From Letharia columbiana (taxonomy: Eukaryota > Ascomycota > Lecanoromycetes > Lecanorales > Parmeliaceae): a DNA stretch of 64,000 nt. Within the stretch, counting starts at the first letter, position 1, and the number at the start of each line of letters is the position of its first letter. The stretch spans positions 416,186-480,185 of the forward strand of contig NW_023501076.1 of the NCBI RefSeq assembly GCF_014066305.1. The letters are read 5' to 3'. The notes below the pieces were generated by a model. It worked only from the letters and a program-made list of their open reading frames with translations. It was not told the origin of the DNA and did no database searches. Of the stretch, positions 22,016 through 37,329 are shown piece by piece. The translations under genes were made by a program, and so were the position numbers.

Positions 22016-25000
22016 ATATTATTTATAAATAATATTAATAGCTATTTATCTATAGATAACTATATAAAAATCTTAATTATTAAAGATTTTTATTACTCTT
22101 ATTAAATACTTTTAATTAAAAAGATTAATAAATTTATATTAATCTATTTAAATAGATAAATAATATATTTAAAAGTATTAATAACTAAAGCTTATCTCGA
22201 GTTAAATAATTATTTTATTACTTTAAAAATTTAATAACGTCTTTATAAAATTATAATTAATACTTATTATTATATTCTTATATTAATTATATAAGAAGTT
22301 ATATTATTATAATAATTTAAATTAATATTAAAAAAAATAAAAAGTTATAAATATTAATAATAGTAATTTTAACGATACGCTCTTTATTATAATAATAATA
22401 AGATTTCTAAAAATAATCTTTTAAATAATTTAAAATCTAATTAATATAATTTTATTAATCTTAATTTTAAATAAATAATTAAGTAATATAAGATTATATA
22501 ACTTTAAATAAATTAGTTTTTATAAAAGATATTATTTATCTTTTAATTATATTTTCTAAATTAGCTTTAATTAGCTAATAATATATTTTATAAATTCTTT
22601 TATTATATTTAAAATATTTCTATTATTTTAATTAAATAAAAGAATATTTAAGTTATATTTTGAGAAAGATATATAAATATTAATTTTTATTATAATTATA
22701 ATATATTTAATTAAGAGAATAATAAGAAAAGATAAGCGATTATCGATATTACGTAGTTATTATTTAATTTAAATATTAAATTTATCTTATAATTCTATAT
22801 TAAATATATTTTTAAAATCTTAATTATAAGATTATATAAATATTATAATTTCTCTAATAGCGTTATTAAGATAAAGAAATAATTATTAAAATTATTAATT
22901 ATAAATAAAGTTAAAAATCTTTATAATTTTAATTATATTATAATTTAGCGTATAATTAATATTTAATCTTATATTATTAATATTTAAATTATCTAATTCT
23001 TTAATTAAAAAGAAAATATCTTTTATAAATATTAAAATTTTGAACTTTAAATTAATTATATTAAAGATTTATTTATATATAACGATTTTAGCTTATTAAC
23101 TTAATAATAAAATATCGCGATCTTTTAAATATTAATATATTAATTATATAAAATAATATTATAAAAGATATATTTAAATATTATAAGCTAATTCTTATAT
23201 TAAATAAACTATTATATCTTATAATAATTAATAATTATCTTTTAATATAATTTAAATAAATTATTAATTTAATATAAAGTTAATAAGAATAATAATTAGA
23301 AGATTTAATAGAATATTTATAAGCTTAATTCTCTAAAGAAGATTAATTAATATATCGCTACTTTTATATTTAATTAAAAAAATTTAATAAAAATAATTAA
23401 GTATTTCTTTATTAAAAATAAGATTTTTATTAAGAATATTTAAAAAATATTTTAAGATATAATATTTTATAGATAGCTTTATATCTTAATAATCGATATC
23501 TTATAAGTTTTTTATCTTTAAAATCTTATCGATATTACTTTTAATATAAAATTATATCTATTAAGAAATTTTAAAATAAAGTTAAAAGATAGAATTTAAA
23601 GTAGATAGTAGTTAGATAATAGTAATATTAAATTATTAAATAAAAGATAAGAGTTTTATTATCGATAATTTAGAGTCTATAATTTTTTTAATAAATAATT
23701 TAAATATTTAATTTTACTTTAATTTACTCGAATAATAATATTATTTATATTTATAAATTAAAGTAATAGAATAATAATAATAATTAATATTAAGCTTTTT
23801 AGTCGACTTTATTATATATTTAAATTAATATAATAATCTCTATTATATATTAATATCGCTATTAACTAAGAACTTATACTTATTAATATTTATTTATTTA
23901 ATATATTATTATATTTAAAATTTATAGATATTATTTATAAATAATATATATAATAATATACTAATTAGTAATAATCTTAAAGATCTTTTACTATTCTTAT
24001 CTCTTTACTTAATAATCTCTCTTTATATATTTATTTAGAATTTTCTATAATAAAGCTTTTATATATATTAATTTTAAATAATATATATAATATAAATAGC
24101 TAATAAGAATTAATTAATATAAATTATTATTATATTTAATTTAATTATTTTTCTATTCTTTATATTTATTTAACTCTCTTTATAATTTAATTTTATATAA
24201 ATATTATTTATAAATAAGAATTATATTAAGACTCGAGTTATTTATATTAATATAATTTCTTATATTATTATTTATCTTTCTTTTACTTTATTATAATAAT
24301 TCTTTTTTAATTATAATTATTATAATAATCTTCTCTTACTTCTATTACTTTTATATACTTATTATATATTTAATTTTATATTCTACTTTTATACTTTATA
24401 TATTTAATTAAAATTTATATAATAAAAGTTTAAATTTAAATAAATTTATATTTAATTATTAAATTTAAGTAAAAATTTAAATTAACGCGATCTTATTTAT
24501 AGATAATATTTATTATTATTCTTTATCTTCTATCTTATTCTATTATATATTACTTCTATTTTATTTATCTAATTATTAATTTAATATTAATTCTCTTTAA
24601 AACTCTTACTTCTTTTATTTATCTTTAGATTATATATTATATAATCTATCTTTCTTAATTCTTTAATTACTTAATATCTTCTTTTATATATTTAAAAATC
24701 TTTTATTATTTAAAAGTATATTTAATTTATCTAATCTATTAAAAATATTATAAAAAAAAATTAAATATTAAAGATAAAGTAAAGAAAATCTTAATTTTTA
24801 TTATATTAATAAAGCTCTTTAAATCTTTTAAATTTAAATTTATAAATTATTTAAAAAAGATAATAGAGAAAACGTTAAAATAAAAATATTAGAAATAATA
24901 ATTCGTAGTTAGTAAAAACCCGCGAGAAGTTTTTATTTTAAATATTAATAAGCTTTTTATAAGTAAGTAATTACTATTAGAATATCTTTATTTAGAATTA

Positions 25001-27285
25001 AATTTAAATTCTATAATCTTTATAGATAATAAAGTTAATAAAAAAATTTTAATAATATAATAAAAAATTAGAGAGAAAGAATTAAAGATAAAAGAAAAGA
25101 GAAAGAATACTTTATATATCTAAGCGAATATCTTTATTATTTTATATAATAAGAATTTCTCTTAAATAAGTCTAATCTCTCTTTTTTATTTATCTTTTAT
25201 AATAATAATCTTTATAATATCTACTTCTAATTAATAATAATAAAACTTATTCTTAAATAGAATTTATATATTATTCTTAAATATATATAAATTAATATTA
25301 AGTAAGTTTATTAATATTATATCGAAGACTAATAATAAGTATATATACTTCTTTAATAATTTTAGTAAAAGATAATAGAAATATAAAGAAGAGTTAATTA
25401 ATATAAAGATATATTTAAAATATAAATAAATTTTATATAGATCGTTAATTTCTATAATTCGAAATATTGAAATTAACGAATAGATAATATAATAATATTA
25501 TTTATAAATAATATTAAGAAGAAGATTTAAACTCTCGAAGACGTCGATATAAATAAAGATATTATTTATTTTATTAAGAAGAATAAAAAACGATATATAG
25601 ATAACTTAGTTTATTTATTAAATTATTAAATTATAAAATAAGAAGTTTAATTAAAAAAGAATAACGTTTTTAATAATAATATTAAAAATCTATTATTTTA
25701 AAATATTAAAGATATAATTTAAATATAAAAATAATATTTATAAGATCGCGAAATTATCGATATAAAATAATAGAAGATTATATATACTTAGATTAATAGT
25801 AAGATTTATATTATCTATTTAACTTCGAAAAATAATATTATTATTATTTCTTTTATCGAATTAATTAAGAATCTAGTTATTTAAATAATTAACTTTAATA
25901 ATTAAGTATTAATATATAAGAATCTTTAATAATAATTCTTAAATTAGATAATTAGCGAGAGAAAAACGCTTAAATTAATAAATAATATTTTAAATATCGA
26001 ATATAAAGAATTCTAAATTTTTTAAAATTATATTAATTCTTTTAATATTATCTTATCTAGCTATATTAACGCGTATATATATACTTTTAAATATAAATTC
26101 TCTTAAATTATTTCTTAAGTTTATTTTAATTATTATTAATAAACTTTAATATATATTACTTCTTTTATTATATTAAATATAAATTATTATCTAACTTCTT
26201 ATTATCTATAACTTACTTTTTTAAAAAAATATTTTAAGCGATAAAATAGATCTAGATAAGACTATTATTATATTAATATTTCTTATTATTTATATAAGAT
26301 ATTAATCTTTAATATTATTTATAAATAATATCGATTTATTATTATCTTAATTAAAGTTATTATTAAAAGTTATTTATAATAAAAAAGATATTTATAATAA
26401 TAATAAAGATTATAATAAGAAAGATTATAGTAAGAATAATTAGAATAAGAAAATATATAATAATTTAATTAAGTAAGATACTTCTTATTTAAATATCTTA
26501 ATTTAAATTAATAAAAAATTCTATATATAAAAGATAGATCGTTTAATATCTAAGCTAAGTAAGATTTAGAAATTATTTATATATATCGTTAATCGAAAAT
26601 ATAAGACTATACTTATTCTCGAACTCTTATAGAAATTAAATATTTAAAAGAATAAGAAGCGCCTCTACTTCTCTTAATTAACGATAAAATAATTCTATAG
26701 CTCTATTAAAAAAAGTAATATTTATTAGCGAGCTTAGATCTTAAATATCTCTATTATTTATCTTCTATTATATCTTAATTCTTTATTTAATTATCTTAAT
26801 ACTCTACTTATTATTATTCTAAATAGCTATATTATTTAAATTTATTAATTAATATACTAGAATAAAGATATTAGAGCTATATATTTTAAATTTTTAAAAT
26901 TAAAGATATAATTCGCGATATTATTAAAGATTAATTATAAAGATAATAATATAATTAATAATAATAAGATTAATATAAATAAAGATAAGCTTAATCTTAT
27001 TTATTTATTTTATTTAAATATATTCGCGATAATTATAAAAGATAAAGTTTAAAAGCTAAAAAGCTTATTTACGATTATATATAAATCGATTTTGAACTTA
27101 TATATTATATATTATATTCTATTAATAATAACTTTTATAATTAATTACTCGCTAGACTTAATTAATCTTTTATTACTCTTTTAAAATAAAGATTAAATTA
27201 TTCTTAATTCGAAGTTCGTTAATATTAATAATTATATTTTTATTAAATCTAATATTTATAATTAAATATTATTTATAAATAATAT
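22016..27285. repeat. Five dispersed copies of a 20-bp perfect palindrome
   Basis: ATATTATTTATAAATAATAT, identical to its reverse complement, occurs at 22,016-22,035, 23,928-23,947, 25,495-25,514, 26,312-26,331 and 27,266-27,285. Flanks are often TA...TAA but otherwise differ. Shorter related palindromic words occur elsewhere in the block. Low-complexity AT sequence raises the chance expectation, so significance needs a background model. Confidence 0.7.
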
Positions 27286-28720
27286 TAATAAATTCATCTA
27301 GCTTATTAACTCTAGAATCTTTAAATTTTAAATTACTCTAGATAAAGAGCTTAGTTATCTCTCGACTTTCTTTATTAATATCTTTATTTTATTAATTCTT
27401 TATCTTATTTAATTAAAGCGTATCGTTATAATTTAAATTAATAATATCTTTAATAAAAACTCTTATTAAATTAATACAAAGATCTCCTCGATATATTAAT
27501 TTATAATTAAACTTTAATAGAGTAAATATAAATTAAAGAAGTATATTAAGCTTTATTTAATATATACTTAATTTTTTAATCTAAAATTCGATAAGATAAA
27601 AGAAATAGATTTAAGAAATATAATATTTTATTATAAGTTATATCTAAGAATTATAAGTAATAATCTTATTCTTATCTCTTTTAATAAGAATAAACTCGCT
27701 ATTATTAAGAAATTTTATTATAAATATAAAGATTATAATATTATTTACTTCTTTAACTTAATTAAGATTAATTTAAATATACTTATTTATCGCGATTATA
27801 TTAATATAGTATACTATCTTATATATAACTTAATTAAACTATTTTATATTATTAATCTTATTTATTAAATCTATAATAAAAATAATTAAAAGATTATTAT
27901 TTTTTATAACTAGTTCTTTACGATATAGCTAGTAAAGATTCTTTTAATAATTCTAAAATTTAATATTATTAGTATTTATATAAAGTATAAGTTTAAAAAT
28001 CGAGAGACGGCGATTTATTAATTTAATAATAAGGATTATTTTATATAAGTTTTAATTATTAGCGTTAAGATTAATACTATCTTAATTAATCTATAAAAGA
28101 ATTATTTAAATATAATCTTTATAAATATATTATTAAATATATAGTTAACTCTATAAATCGATATATATATTATTTAAATTAAATAGAAAAACGTCTATAA
28201 TATCTTTATTCTTATTAATAATTATTTTTATAACTAAGTTCTATAAACTACGATAACGCGTAAAATAATTAATATTATTATCGCTTATATTAATAAGAAT
28301 TTTATTAATATAGAAGTCGAGATACGCTTAACGCGATATTCGAAGTTTAATAATAATAAAATTTAAAATAAGCTTATAAATAAAGTCTACGTAGAAGACT
28401 ATCGAACTATATTTAAATAATATTTATAATAAAATTAATAAGTTAATATATATAATCTAACTATAAAGAATAATTTATTAAATAAATAAATATTTATAAA
28501 GAAATTATATATCTATAAATCTAATTATAATTTAAATTTTCTCTATAAAATTTTTAAAATCTATACTTAATTTCTATTATTTAAATTATTTTATATTATC
28601 TAAATATCTTATATAGTATAATTATTAATATAAATACTTAATAGTAAATAAAATATAGATTTAAAGGTCTTCGAAATTAAATTTAAGATTTATCTTCGCT
28701 AAAAAAAATAAGATTACTCT

Positions 28721-29382
28721 AGCGCGATATTTTCGTTTATATACGCTAGAATTTAATTTTTATATATTTATTTATATATATTAAAATTTAGCGTTATATA
28801 TTTATTTATATATATCGAAATTTAGCGTTATATATTCGTTTATATACGTTAAAATTTAACGTTATATATTCGTTTATATATATCGAAATTTAGCGTTATA
28901 TATTCGTTTATATACGTTAAAATTTAGCGTTATATATTCGTTTATATATCGAAATTTGCTTATATATTCGTTTTTATTTATATATTCGTTTATATACGTT
29001 AAAATTTAGCGTTATATATTCGTTTATATACGTTAAAATTTAGCGTTATATATTCGTTTATATACGTTAAAATTTAGCGTTATATATTCGTTTATATACG
29101 TCAAAATTTAGCGTTATATATTCGTTTATATATATTAGAATTTAGCGTTATATATTCGTTTATATACGTCGAAATTTAGCGTTATATATTCGTTTATATA
29201 CGTCGAAATTTAGCGTTATATATTCGTTTATATACGTCGAAATTTAACGTTATATATTCGTTTATATACGTCGAAATTTAGCGTTATATATTCGTTTATA
29301 TATGTTAAAATTTAGCGTTATATATTCGTTTATATACGTCGAAATTTAGCGTTATATATTCGTTTATATACGTTAAAATTTA
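28721..29382. repeat. 34-bp minisatellite, about 19 copies
   Basis: Unit of 34 bases combining GCGTTATATATTCGTTTATA and TACGTCGAAATTTA, repeated head to tail for ~660 bases. Variants mostly interchange CGTCG, CGTTA and TATTA, that is, C-to-T or G-to-A changes. One truncated unit interrupts the array near 28,945-28,985. Each unit keeps several CpG pairs, against a background where other C contexts are gone. Confidence 0.9.
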
Positions 29383-30149
29383 ATATTATATAAATCTTAT
29401 ATTATTAATATTAAAATCTATTCTTCTTTATATAAGCTATAATATACTTTCTTTTATATTTACTAGTTATATATATTAAATCTTCGCGTTATATTAATTT
29501 AATATATAATATTATTAAGCGTTATAGTCTTTTATATATAATCTTAACTTAATTTTATTAATCTTAAAATAAATCTAAATAGAAAACTCTATTAAGACTT
29601 AATTTTTTAATATATCGCTTAATATATAATATTTATACTCTATATATATATAATTCTTAATAAAAATACGTAACTACGTAATATAGCTTTTTTTAAAATT
29701 CTTAATAAAAGTTAAATAAATAGTTAAATAGATTTTTATTAAATTAGAAGCTATAATATAATAATTAAAAAGTAAACTTTTAATTTTATTTTATTAAAAA
29801 ACTTAATTAATTTAATTATAGTAGCGATATTAATATTTAAAAATATTATATATCTTAATAAACGCGTAATATTATATAGAAATTCTTTTATAATATATAA
29901 TTCTCGAGATAATTACTATAATACTCGTCGAATTAATAATATAGCGTATTAAAGAAAATATTATAATCTTATTAATTAGTTTATTACTTTAATTAAATAT
30001 TATAATCTTCTCTTATTTTTTAAATAATTAAATTTATAAGAGTAATTATAATAATATATATAAGTAAATAAATAAGTAGAATATCGTCGCGGCGATATAT
30101 ATAAATAAATAAGTAATTAAACTTATAAAGAGTAGAGCGAAGAGCGAAG

Positions 30150-32155
30150 CGGAGATAATTTATTCTTTTAAGTCTATAGCTTCTCTATTTTAATATACGC
30201 TATATAATAAAATAAATAAGAGATATTAGTTTCTATATTTAAGTATCTTTTAATATAAGAAAAATATCTAGACTTCTTATAAGTAAAATAGTAAATTATT
30301 ATATATAATCTTTTATTATTAATTATTTTTTCGACGTAATATAGTAATATTCGCTATCTTCTATTTTATCTATTATTTATTAATAATATATATTTCTTAT
30401 ATTAATTAATTATCTTATCGCTAGCGAGTAAATTATTTATCTTTATTTTTAAGAAAGTAAATAAAGTTAAAAAAAGAGTATTTAAAGAGTCTAGTATAAA
30501 GAGTTATAATTCGATTTTAACACTTAATAACTAAGAGTAAAAAAAGCTTTATTTTTAAGAAAGTAAAATAAAAGTAAAAAAGAGAAGTCGATGAAGAAAG
30601 AAGAAGAAGAAGTTATCGAAGAGAGAGAAAGCTAATCTATTATTATTAATAGAATTTTAATAAAAAGACTTTAAATATATATCGAAGCTTCTATTATTCG
30701 TCGAGCGATTTTCTTTTTTATTTTAATAATCTAAGTTTATAATTTTATCTTATTTTTAGATTTCGTTAAGATTCTAGATCTCTTATTTCTTCTCTTATTT
30801 ATTCTTTAATTTATTTTTTAATATTTAAGACTTTTAGCGATAGTATTATCTCTTATTTAAAAAACTTAATCTTTTTAATTTCTTTTAAGTTTATAGCTTC
30901 TCTATTTTAATATATATTAAATAATAAAATAAATAAGAGATATTAGCTCTTATATTTAAGTATCTTTTAATATAAAAAAAATATCTAGACTTCTTATATA
31001 TAAAATAGTAAATTATTATATATAATTTTTTATTATTAATTATCTTTTTAACGTAGAAGTAATATTCGCTATTTTTTATCTTATCTATTATTTATTAATA
31101 ATATATATCTCTTATATAAATTAATTATCTTATCGCTAGCGAGTAAATTATTTATCTCTACTTTTAAAAAGTAAATAAAGTTAAAAAAAGAGCGTTTATA
31201 GAGTTAAGAGTAAAAAGTTATAATTCGATTTTAATATTTAATAACTAAGATAAAGAAAGCTTCGCTTTTAAAAAAGCGAGATAAGAGTAAAGAAGAGAAG
31301 TTAATAAAGAAAGAAGAAGAGAAGTTATTAAAGAGAGAGAAGACTAATCTATTATTACTAATAGAATTTTAATAAAAAAACTTTAAATATATATTAAAGC
31401 TTCTATTATTCGCCGGGCGATTTTCTTCTTTATTTTAATAATCTAAATTCGTAATTTTATCTTATTTTTAGATTTCGTTAAAATTCTAGATCTCTTATCT
31501 CTTCTCTTATTTATTCTTTAATTTATTCTTTAATATCTAAGACTTTTAGCGATAATATTATCTCTTATTTAAAAAACTTAATTTTTTTAATTTCTTTTAA
31601 ATTTATAGCTTCTTTATTTTAATATATATTAAATAATAAAATAAATAAAAGATATTAACTCTTATACTTAAGTATCTTTCGATATAAGAAAAATATCTAG
31701 ACTTCTTATATATAAAATAGTAAATTATTATATATAATTTTTTATTATTAATTATCTTTTTAACGTAGAAGTAATATTCGCTATTTTTTATCTTATCTAT
31801 TATTTATTAATAATATATATCTCTTATATAAATTAATTACTTTATCGCTAGCGAATAAATTATTTATCTCTACTTTTAAGAAAGTAAATAAAGTTAAAAA
31901 AAGAGTATTTATAGAGTTAAGAGTAAGAAATTATAATTTAATTTTAACGCTTAATAATTAAAATAAAGAAAGTTTTATTTTTAAGAAAGTAAGATAAAGA
32001 GAGAGAGAGAAGTTAATACGAAGAAAGAGAAGAGAAAAGTTATCTAAAGAGAGAGAAGACTAATCTATTATTACTAATAGAATTTTAATAAAAAAACTTT
32101 AAATATATATCGAAGCTTCTATTATTCGCTAGACGATTTATTTATTTATTTTAAT
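30150..32155. repeat. ~713-bp tandem repeat, three copies
   Basis: A palindromic marker TCGCTAGCGA lies at 30,418 and 31,133, and as TCGCTAGCGA again at 31,845: spacings of 715 and 712. Long surrounding matches include AAAATAGTAAATTATTATAT, GATATTAG and the AATATCTAGACTTCTTAT segment. The copies differ mainly by transitions. Confidence 0.8.
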
Positions 32156-33419
32156 AATCTAAATATATATAAAAGAGTTAATTTTATTAATCTAAATTCG
32201 TTAATATAAAAAGCGTATTCTTATATATCTCGCGACTTTTTATATTAAGAAGCGTTTTATAGCGTTATTAATATTAAATAATATATAATATAATAAAAAT
32301 TAAGCGAATTTTAATATTAGCTTTTATAAGTAGAGATAAATAATAAATATATTATAATAAATATATTATAATAAATTTATAGTTTTTTATATTATCTTAT
32401 TATAAGTAATAATAAATATATAACTTTATAAGAAGTTTAATCTTAAATAATAATTATATAATTAGAGATTTTCTAATAATATATATAATATCGAGTTATA
32501 ATTTATCGAGCTAATAGAATATATAATTATCTTCTTATTAAGATTTATAATAACTTAATTATTATTTAATTATAATAATTATTATAATAGAGTTAACTTT
32601 TAAGATATATTAATAATTTAAATTATTATCTTTAATACTTAAATATTATCTTATAATTCAAAAATAATTATAAGATATATATTATAAGCGATAGCGAGAG
32701 TATAAGATATATAATAAATCTATTATAATAGAGTTTATTAGAAAGAAAAGAATAAGCGTTAAAATACGATAATAAAAATAATAATAATTAGTCTTATTTA
32801 AGCGAGCTAGTTAGAGCGTAAGACTTTTTACGTTAAAGCTATATATAGTATAATTATAGCTATTATTCTTCTTTAAGCTTTCTTCTATTATAGTCTTATA
32901 ATCTTCTATCTCTTTTAATTATAATAATTTCTTCTCTTTAAATTATAATAAAATTAGATCTTAATTTATTAAGATTTATTTTCTAATCTTAATTATTAGA
33001 AAAGCTAGCGCCTTTATATTTATAAATCTAATTATAAAATATTATTAAGCGTTATAATCTTTTATATATATTAAAATCTTATAAATAAAGATTTCTTAAA
33101 GCTCGATAGTTAGCTTTCTAAAATAATATATCTTAATTAAATCTTAATTAATTAAGAGTTAATCTTATTAATTATATATATAAAGATTTAAATTAAATAT
33201 TTTATTTTATTTTTAAGAGAGTAGATAAAGTAGTATACTTAGCTATATTATATTACTACGTTTTTATTAATCTTACTCTATTTATAGAAAGCGAAATAGC
33301 TCGCTAATTATTAAGCTATTATTTTAAATATAATTTATACTTATAATCTATCTTTAATAAGTCGAAGTATTATATTTATATTTAAAGCTCATATATAAAT
33401 ATAATTTTATATTATCTCT

Positions 33420-34310
33420 TAGATTTTATTTAAATTCTAGATCTCTTATTTCTTCTCTTATTCGTTCTTTAATCTTTTCTCTAATATCTTAAACTCTTAA
33501 TAATAATATTATTATTTATTCTAAAATATTAACTTCTTAAACTTCTTTTAAATCTATATCTTTTCTACTCTAATATATATTAAATAATAAAATAAATAAG
33601 AGATATTAGCTTTTATATTTAAGTATCTTTTAATATATAAAAAATATCTAAACTTCTTATATATAAAATAGTAAATTATTATATATAATCTTTTATTATT
33701 AATTATCTTCTTAACATAGAAGTAATATTCGTTATCTTTTATCTTATCTATTATTTATTAATAATATATATCTCTTATATAAATTAATTATCTTATCGCT
33801 AGCGAATAAATTATTTATCTCTACTTTTAAAAAAGTAAATAAAGTTAAAAAGAGAAAGTTTAAAGAGTTAAGAGTAGAGAGCTATAATTTAATTTCGACG
33901 TTTAATAATTATAAAAGCGAAGTAAAATAAAAAAAAGAGAGAGAAGTTAACGAAGAAAGAGTTTTATCTATTATTTATTAATAATATATATCTCTTATAT
34001 AAATTAATTATCTTATCGCTAGCGAATAAATTATTTATTTCTATTTTTAAAAAAATAAGCGAAGTTAAAGAAAGAAAGTTTAAAGAGTTAAGAGTAGAGA
34101 GCTATTATTTAATTTTAATATTTAATAATTATAAAAGCGAAGTAAAATAAAAAGAGAGAAAGAGAAGTTAATAAAGAAAGAGAGAGAAGTTATTAAAGAG
34201 AAAGAAAACTAATATATTATCGCTAATAGAATTTTAATAAAAAGACTTTAAATATATATTAAAGCTTCTATTATTTATAAGGCGATTTTCTTCTTTATTT
34301 TAATAATCTA
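33420..34310. repeat. Fourth, rearranged copy of the ~713-bp unit
   Basis: Contains the same AATAAAATAAATAAGAGATA and TCGCTAGCGA words (33,796 and 34,016) as the 30.1-32.1 kb array, separated from it by about 1.3 kb of other sequence. An internal 220-base segment is duplicated (33,746 and 33,966 anchors). Confidence 0.7.
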
Positions 34311-36638
34311 AATATATATAAAAGAGTTAATTTTATTAATCGAAATTCGTTAATATAAGAAGTATATTTTTATATATCTCGCGATACTTTATAATAAAAA
34401 ACGTCTTATAACGCTATCGATATTAAATAATATATAATATAATAAAAATTAAGCGAATTTTAATTATAAGAGATATATTATAATAAATCTATTATAATAA
34501 ATCTATTAAAAAGAAAAGAATAAGCGTTAAAATATAATAATAAAAATAATAATAATTAGCTTTATTTAAATAAGCTAGTTAAGATATAAGACTTTTTACG
34601 TTAAAGCTATATATAATATAATTATAACTATTATTCTTCTTTAAGCTTTCTTCTATTATAATCTTATAATCTTTTATCTCTTTTAACTATAGTAATATAA
34701 TTTCTTCTCTTTTAATTATAATAAAATTAGATCTTAATTTATTAAGATTTATTTTTTAATCTCGATTATTAGAAAAGCTAGCGTCTACGCTAGAAGCTTA
34801 ATAATCTTAATAATATAATATTCTTTAACTTCGACTACTTTATAATAATTATCTTTACTTTTAATTTTTTTATTTATATATATTAATAGATTTTTTTATT
34901 TATATATATTAATAAATTTTCTTATACGCTATTTTTTTATAAATCTCGAGTATTATAATCTTTAATTATAATTTTAATTATAATAATTTCTTAATTAATA
35001 ATTTAGCTATATATCTTAATTATATAAATTTATATTTATTATTAATCTAGCTCGAATTAATATAATTTAAACTCTATAAGTTATCTATAATTATATTAAT
35101 AAAAAGAAATTATTTAATTAAGATATCGAGTATAGAGCTAATTATATTCTAATATTTATTTAAAAGATTATTATAAATCTAAAGAAAGTAAAGATAGATA
35201 TTAAGAAAGTAAAGATAGAGATTAAAAATATAAAGATAGAGATTAAAAAGATTATTAAAGAGTTAAAATTAGCTATTAATAATAATATTAATATATTTTT
35301 TATTATTAAAAATTCTAAATTTAATAAAAAAGATAAGGTTTTTAATTAGAAGTTTTATAATAATAACGAAAATCTAAATAATAAGAATTTTATTTTATTA
35401 AGCGAGACGACTAGTTAAATAATATTAAATTTTAAAATTATTTAATTTAATAATAATTATAAGATATAAAGATTTAGCTTTAAATTAGAATAAATAATTA
35501 TTAGCGATTATAAAGTAGAGAAATATAAGTTTAAAAAATGCGAGAAACGCGTAATTAAGAAACGCGTATCTAAGATCGAAATAATCTCGATATCTCTACT
35601 TATTATCTTTTACTCTATATAGATCTTAATTAATATATATATATTTAGATAATATCTAAGAAGCGTAAAACGACTATTACGCTTATATTAATAACTTTAT
35701 TTAAATAAATTTATATTAGCTTTCGCTATTATAATATTCTAAATAATTTATTTATCTAAAACTATACGCTAATTTAATCTTAAATTAAGATTCTTTATTA
35801 TTTTAAAATAATATTATTTAAAAATAATCTTATTTATATTTAATAAACCCTTCTTTTAATATAAAGCGCTTTCTTCTATTATATACTCGCTTTTAACGAA
35901 ATATTAATCGAGTTATAGAAGATTATTAATTAATATTATATTATTTTTAATAAATTTATTTAAATTATAAATATTAAGTATATTAGATTATTTAATTTAG
36001 CGAAATTTATATTATTTATAATAGAGATTAAGAAAATCTTAATTAATAATCGCGATATCGAAGTTATTAGCTATATTAAGAAGATTTATAAAGAATATTA
36101 ACTAAGAATAAAGAAGAGAGACTTAAATCTTATCTCTTAATATATTACTTATTTTCTTTTTAATTATATATCTAAATATCTTAATTAAATTATAAAATAT
36201 AAGAGAGTAATAAAGAAGAAGTATATTAAAGATATATTAAGAGAACTTTTATAAGTCTTTAAATATATAATCTTCTTTTTTCTTTCTTTAAATTCTCTCT
36301 TTTTATAAATATAAGAAACTTAAATAATTATTTAGATTCTATATTAATATTTCTCTAGCTACTTAAAAGTTTATAATTAGAGAATTTATATAAATTTAAT
36401 TATTTATTAATTAATAATAGCTAAGAATATAAAGATTTTTCTTATAGTATTTAATATATATATTATAGAGATATTAAAGCGCGATATAGTACTTTAAATT
36501 TCTCTTATAAAGATTAATATAACGAATTTAGAGGATATAACTCTTAAGAAGCTTTTTACTCCCTTTAAATTATTAGCTCTATAATCTCTAAATTAAGTAT
36601 TTCTTAAAGCGAGCGATATTATTAAAAGTAAGATAGCG

Positions 36639-36792
36639 AATAAAAAGAATATAAATAAAAAGAATATAAATAAAGAGAATATAAATAAGAGAGAATACAA
36701 ATAGAGAGAATATAAATAGAGAGAATACAAATAGAGAGAATACGAATAGAGAGAATATGAATAAGAGAGAATATAAATAAGAGAATATAAAG
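36639..36792. repeat. ~16-bp minisatellite
   Basis: Head-to-tail copies of GAGAGAATACAAATAG and variants (GAATATAAATAAAAA, GAGAATATGAATAA). Some copies keep ACA or ATG, so RIP is lighter here than in neighbouring sequence. Confidence 0.75.
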
Positions 36793-37329
36793 AGATAAGT
36801 AGTTAAATAAAGCGAATAAGAATAAAAGTATTAGATTAGATTAGAAAATAAAGAAATAAAGATTATACTATTATAAGCGAAAATAATAATCTTAATTAAA
36901 TAAGATTTAATAATCTAATAATCTTATAATAGAGAAAAGTATACTTTTATCTATAAATCGATAGTTTATACTTTTAATTACATCTTATTAGCGTTATTAA
37001 ATAAATCTTAATTAATTAAGATCTAATACTAGTAATATATACTTTTAAATTTCTAATTAATTTACGATTTATAGACTCTTCTATATACTCTACGATAGCG
37101 AATTTATATAGAATCTTATATATATAGATAGCTTATATTTAAGAACTAGTTTATTATATATATAAAGATAAATCTATTATCTTATATATAATATTTTTAT
37201 ATTTCAACTAGAAGCGTAATATTATATTTAAATCTCTTTCTATCTTTTAACTCTCTTTTAACTTATCTATTATTTATTAATTATTCTTATAATATATTAC
37301 TTTTAACTCTTTATTATTATTTTATCGCT

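Noticed and set aside
28721..29382. CRISPR-like regular repeats
   Set aside because: The 34-bp units are directly head to tail with no unique spacers, and the window is eukaryotic. It is a minisatellite.
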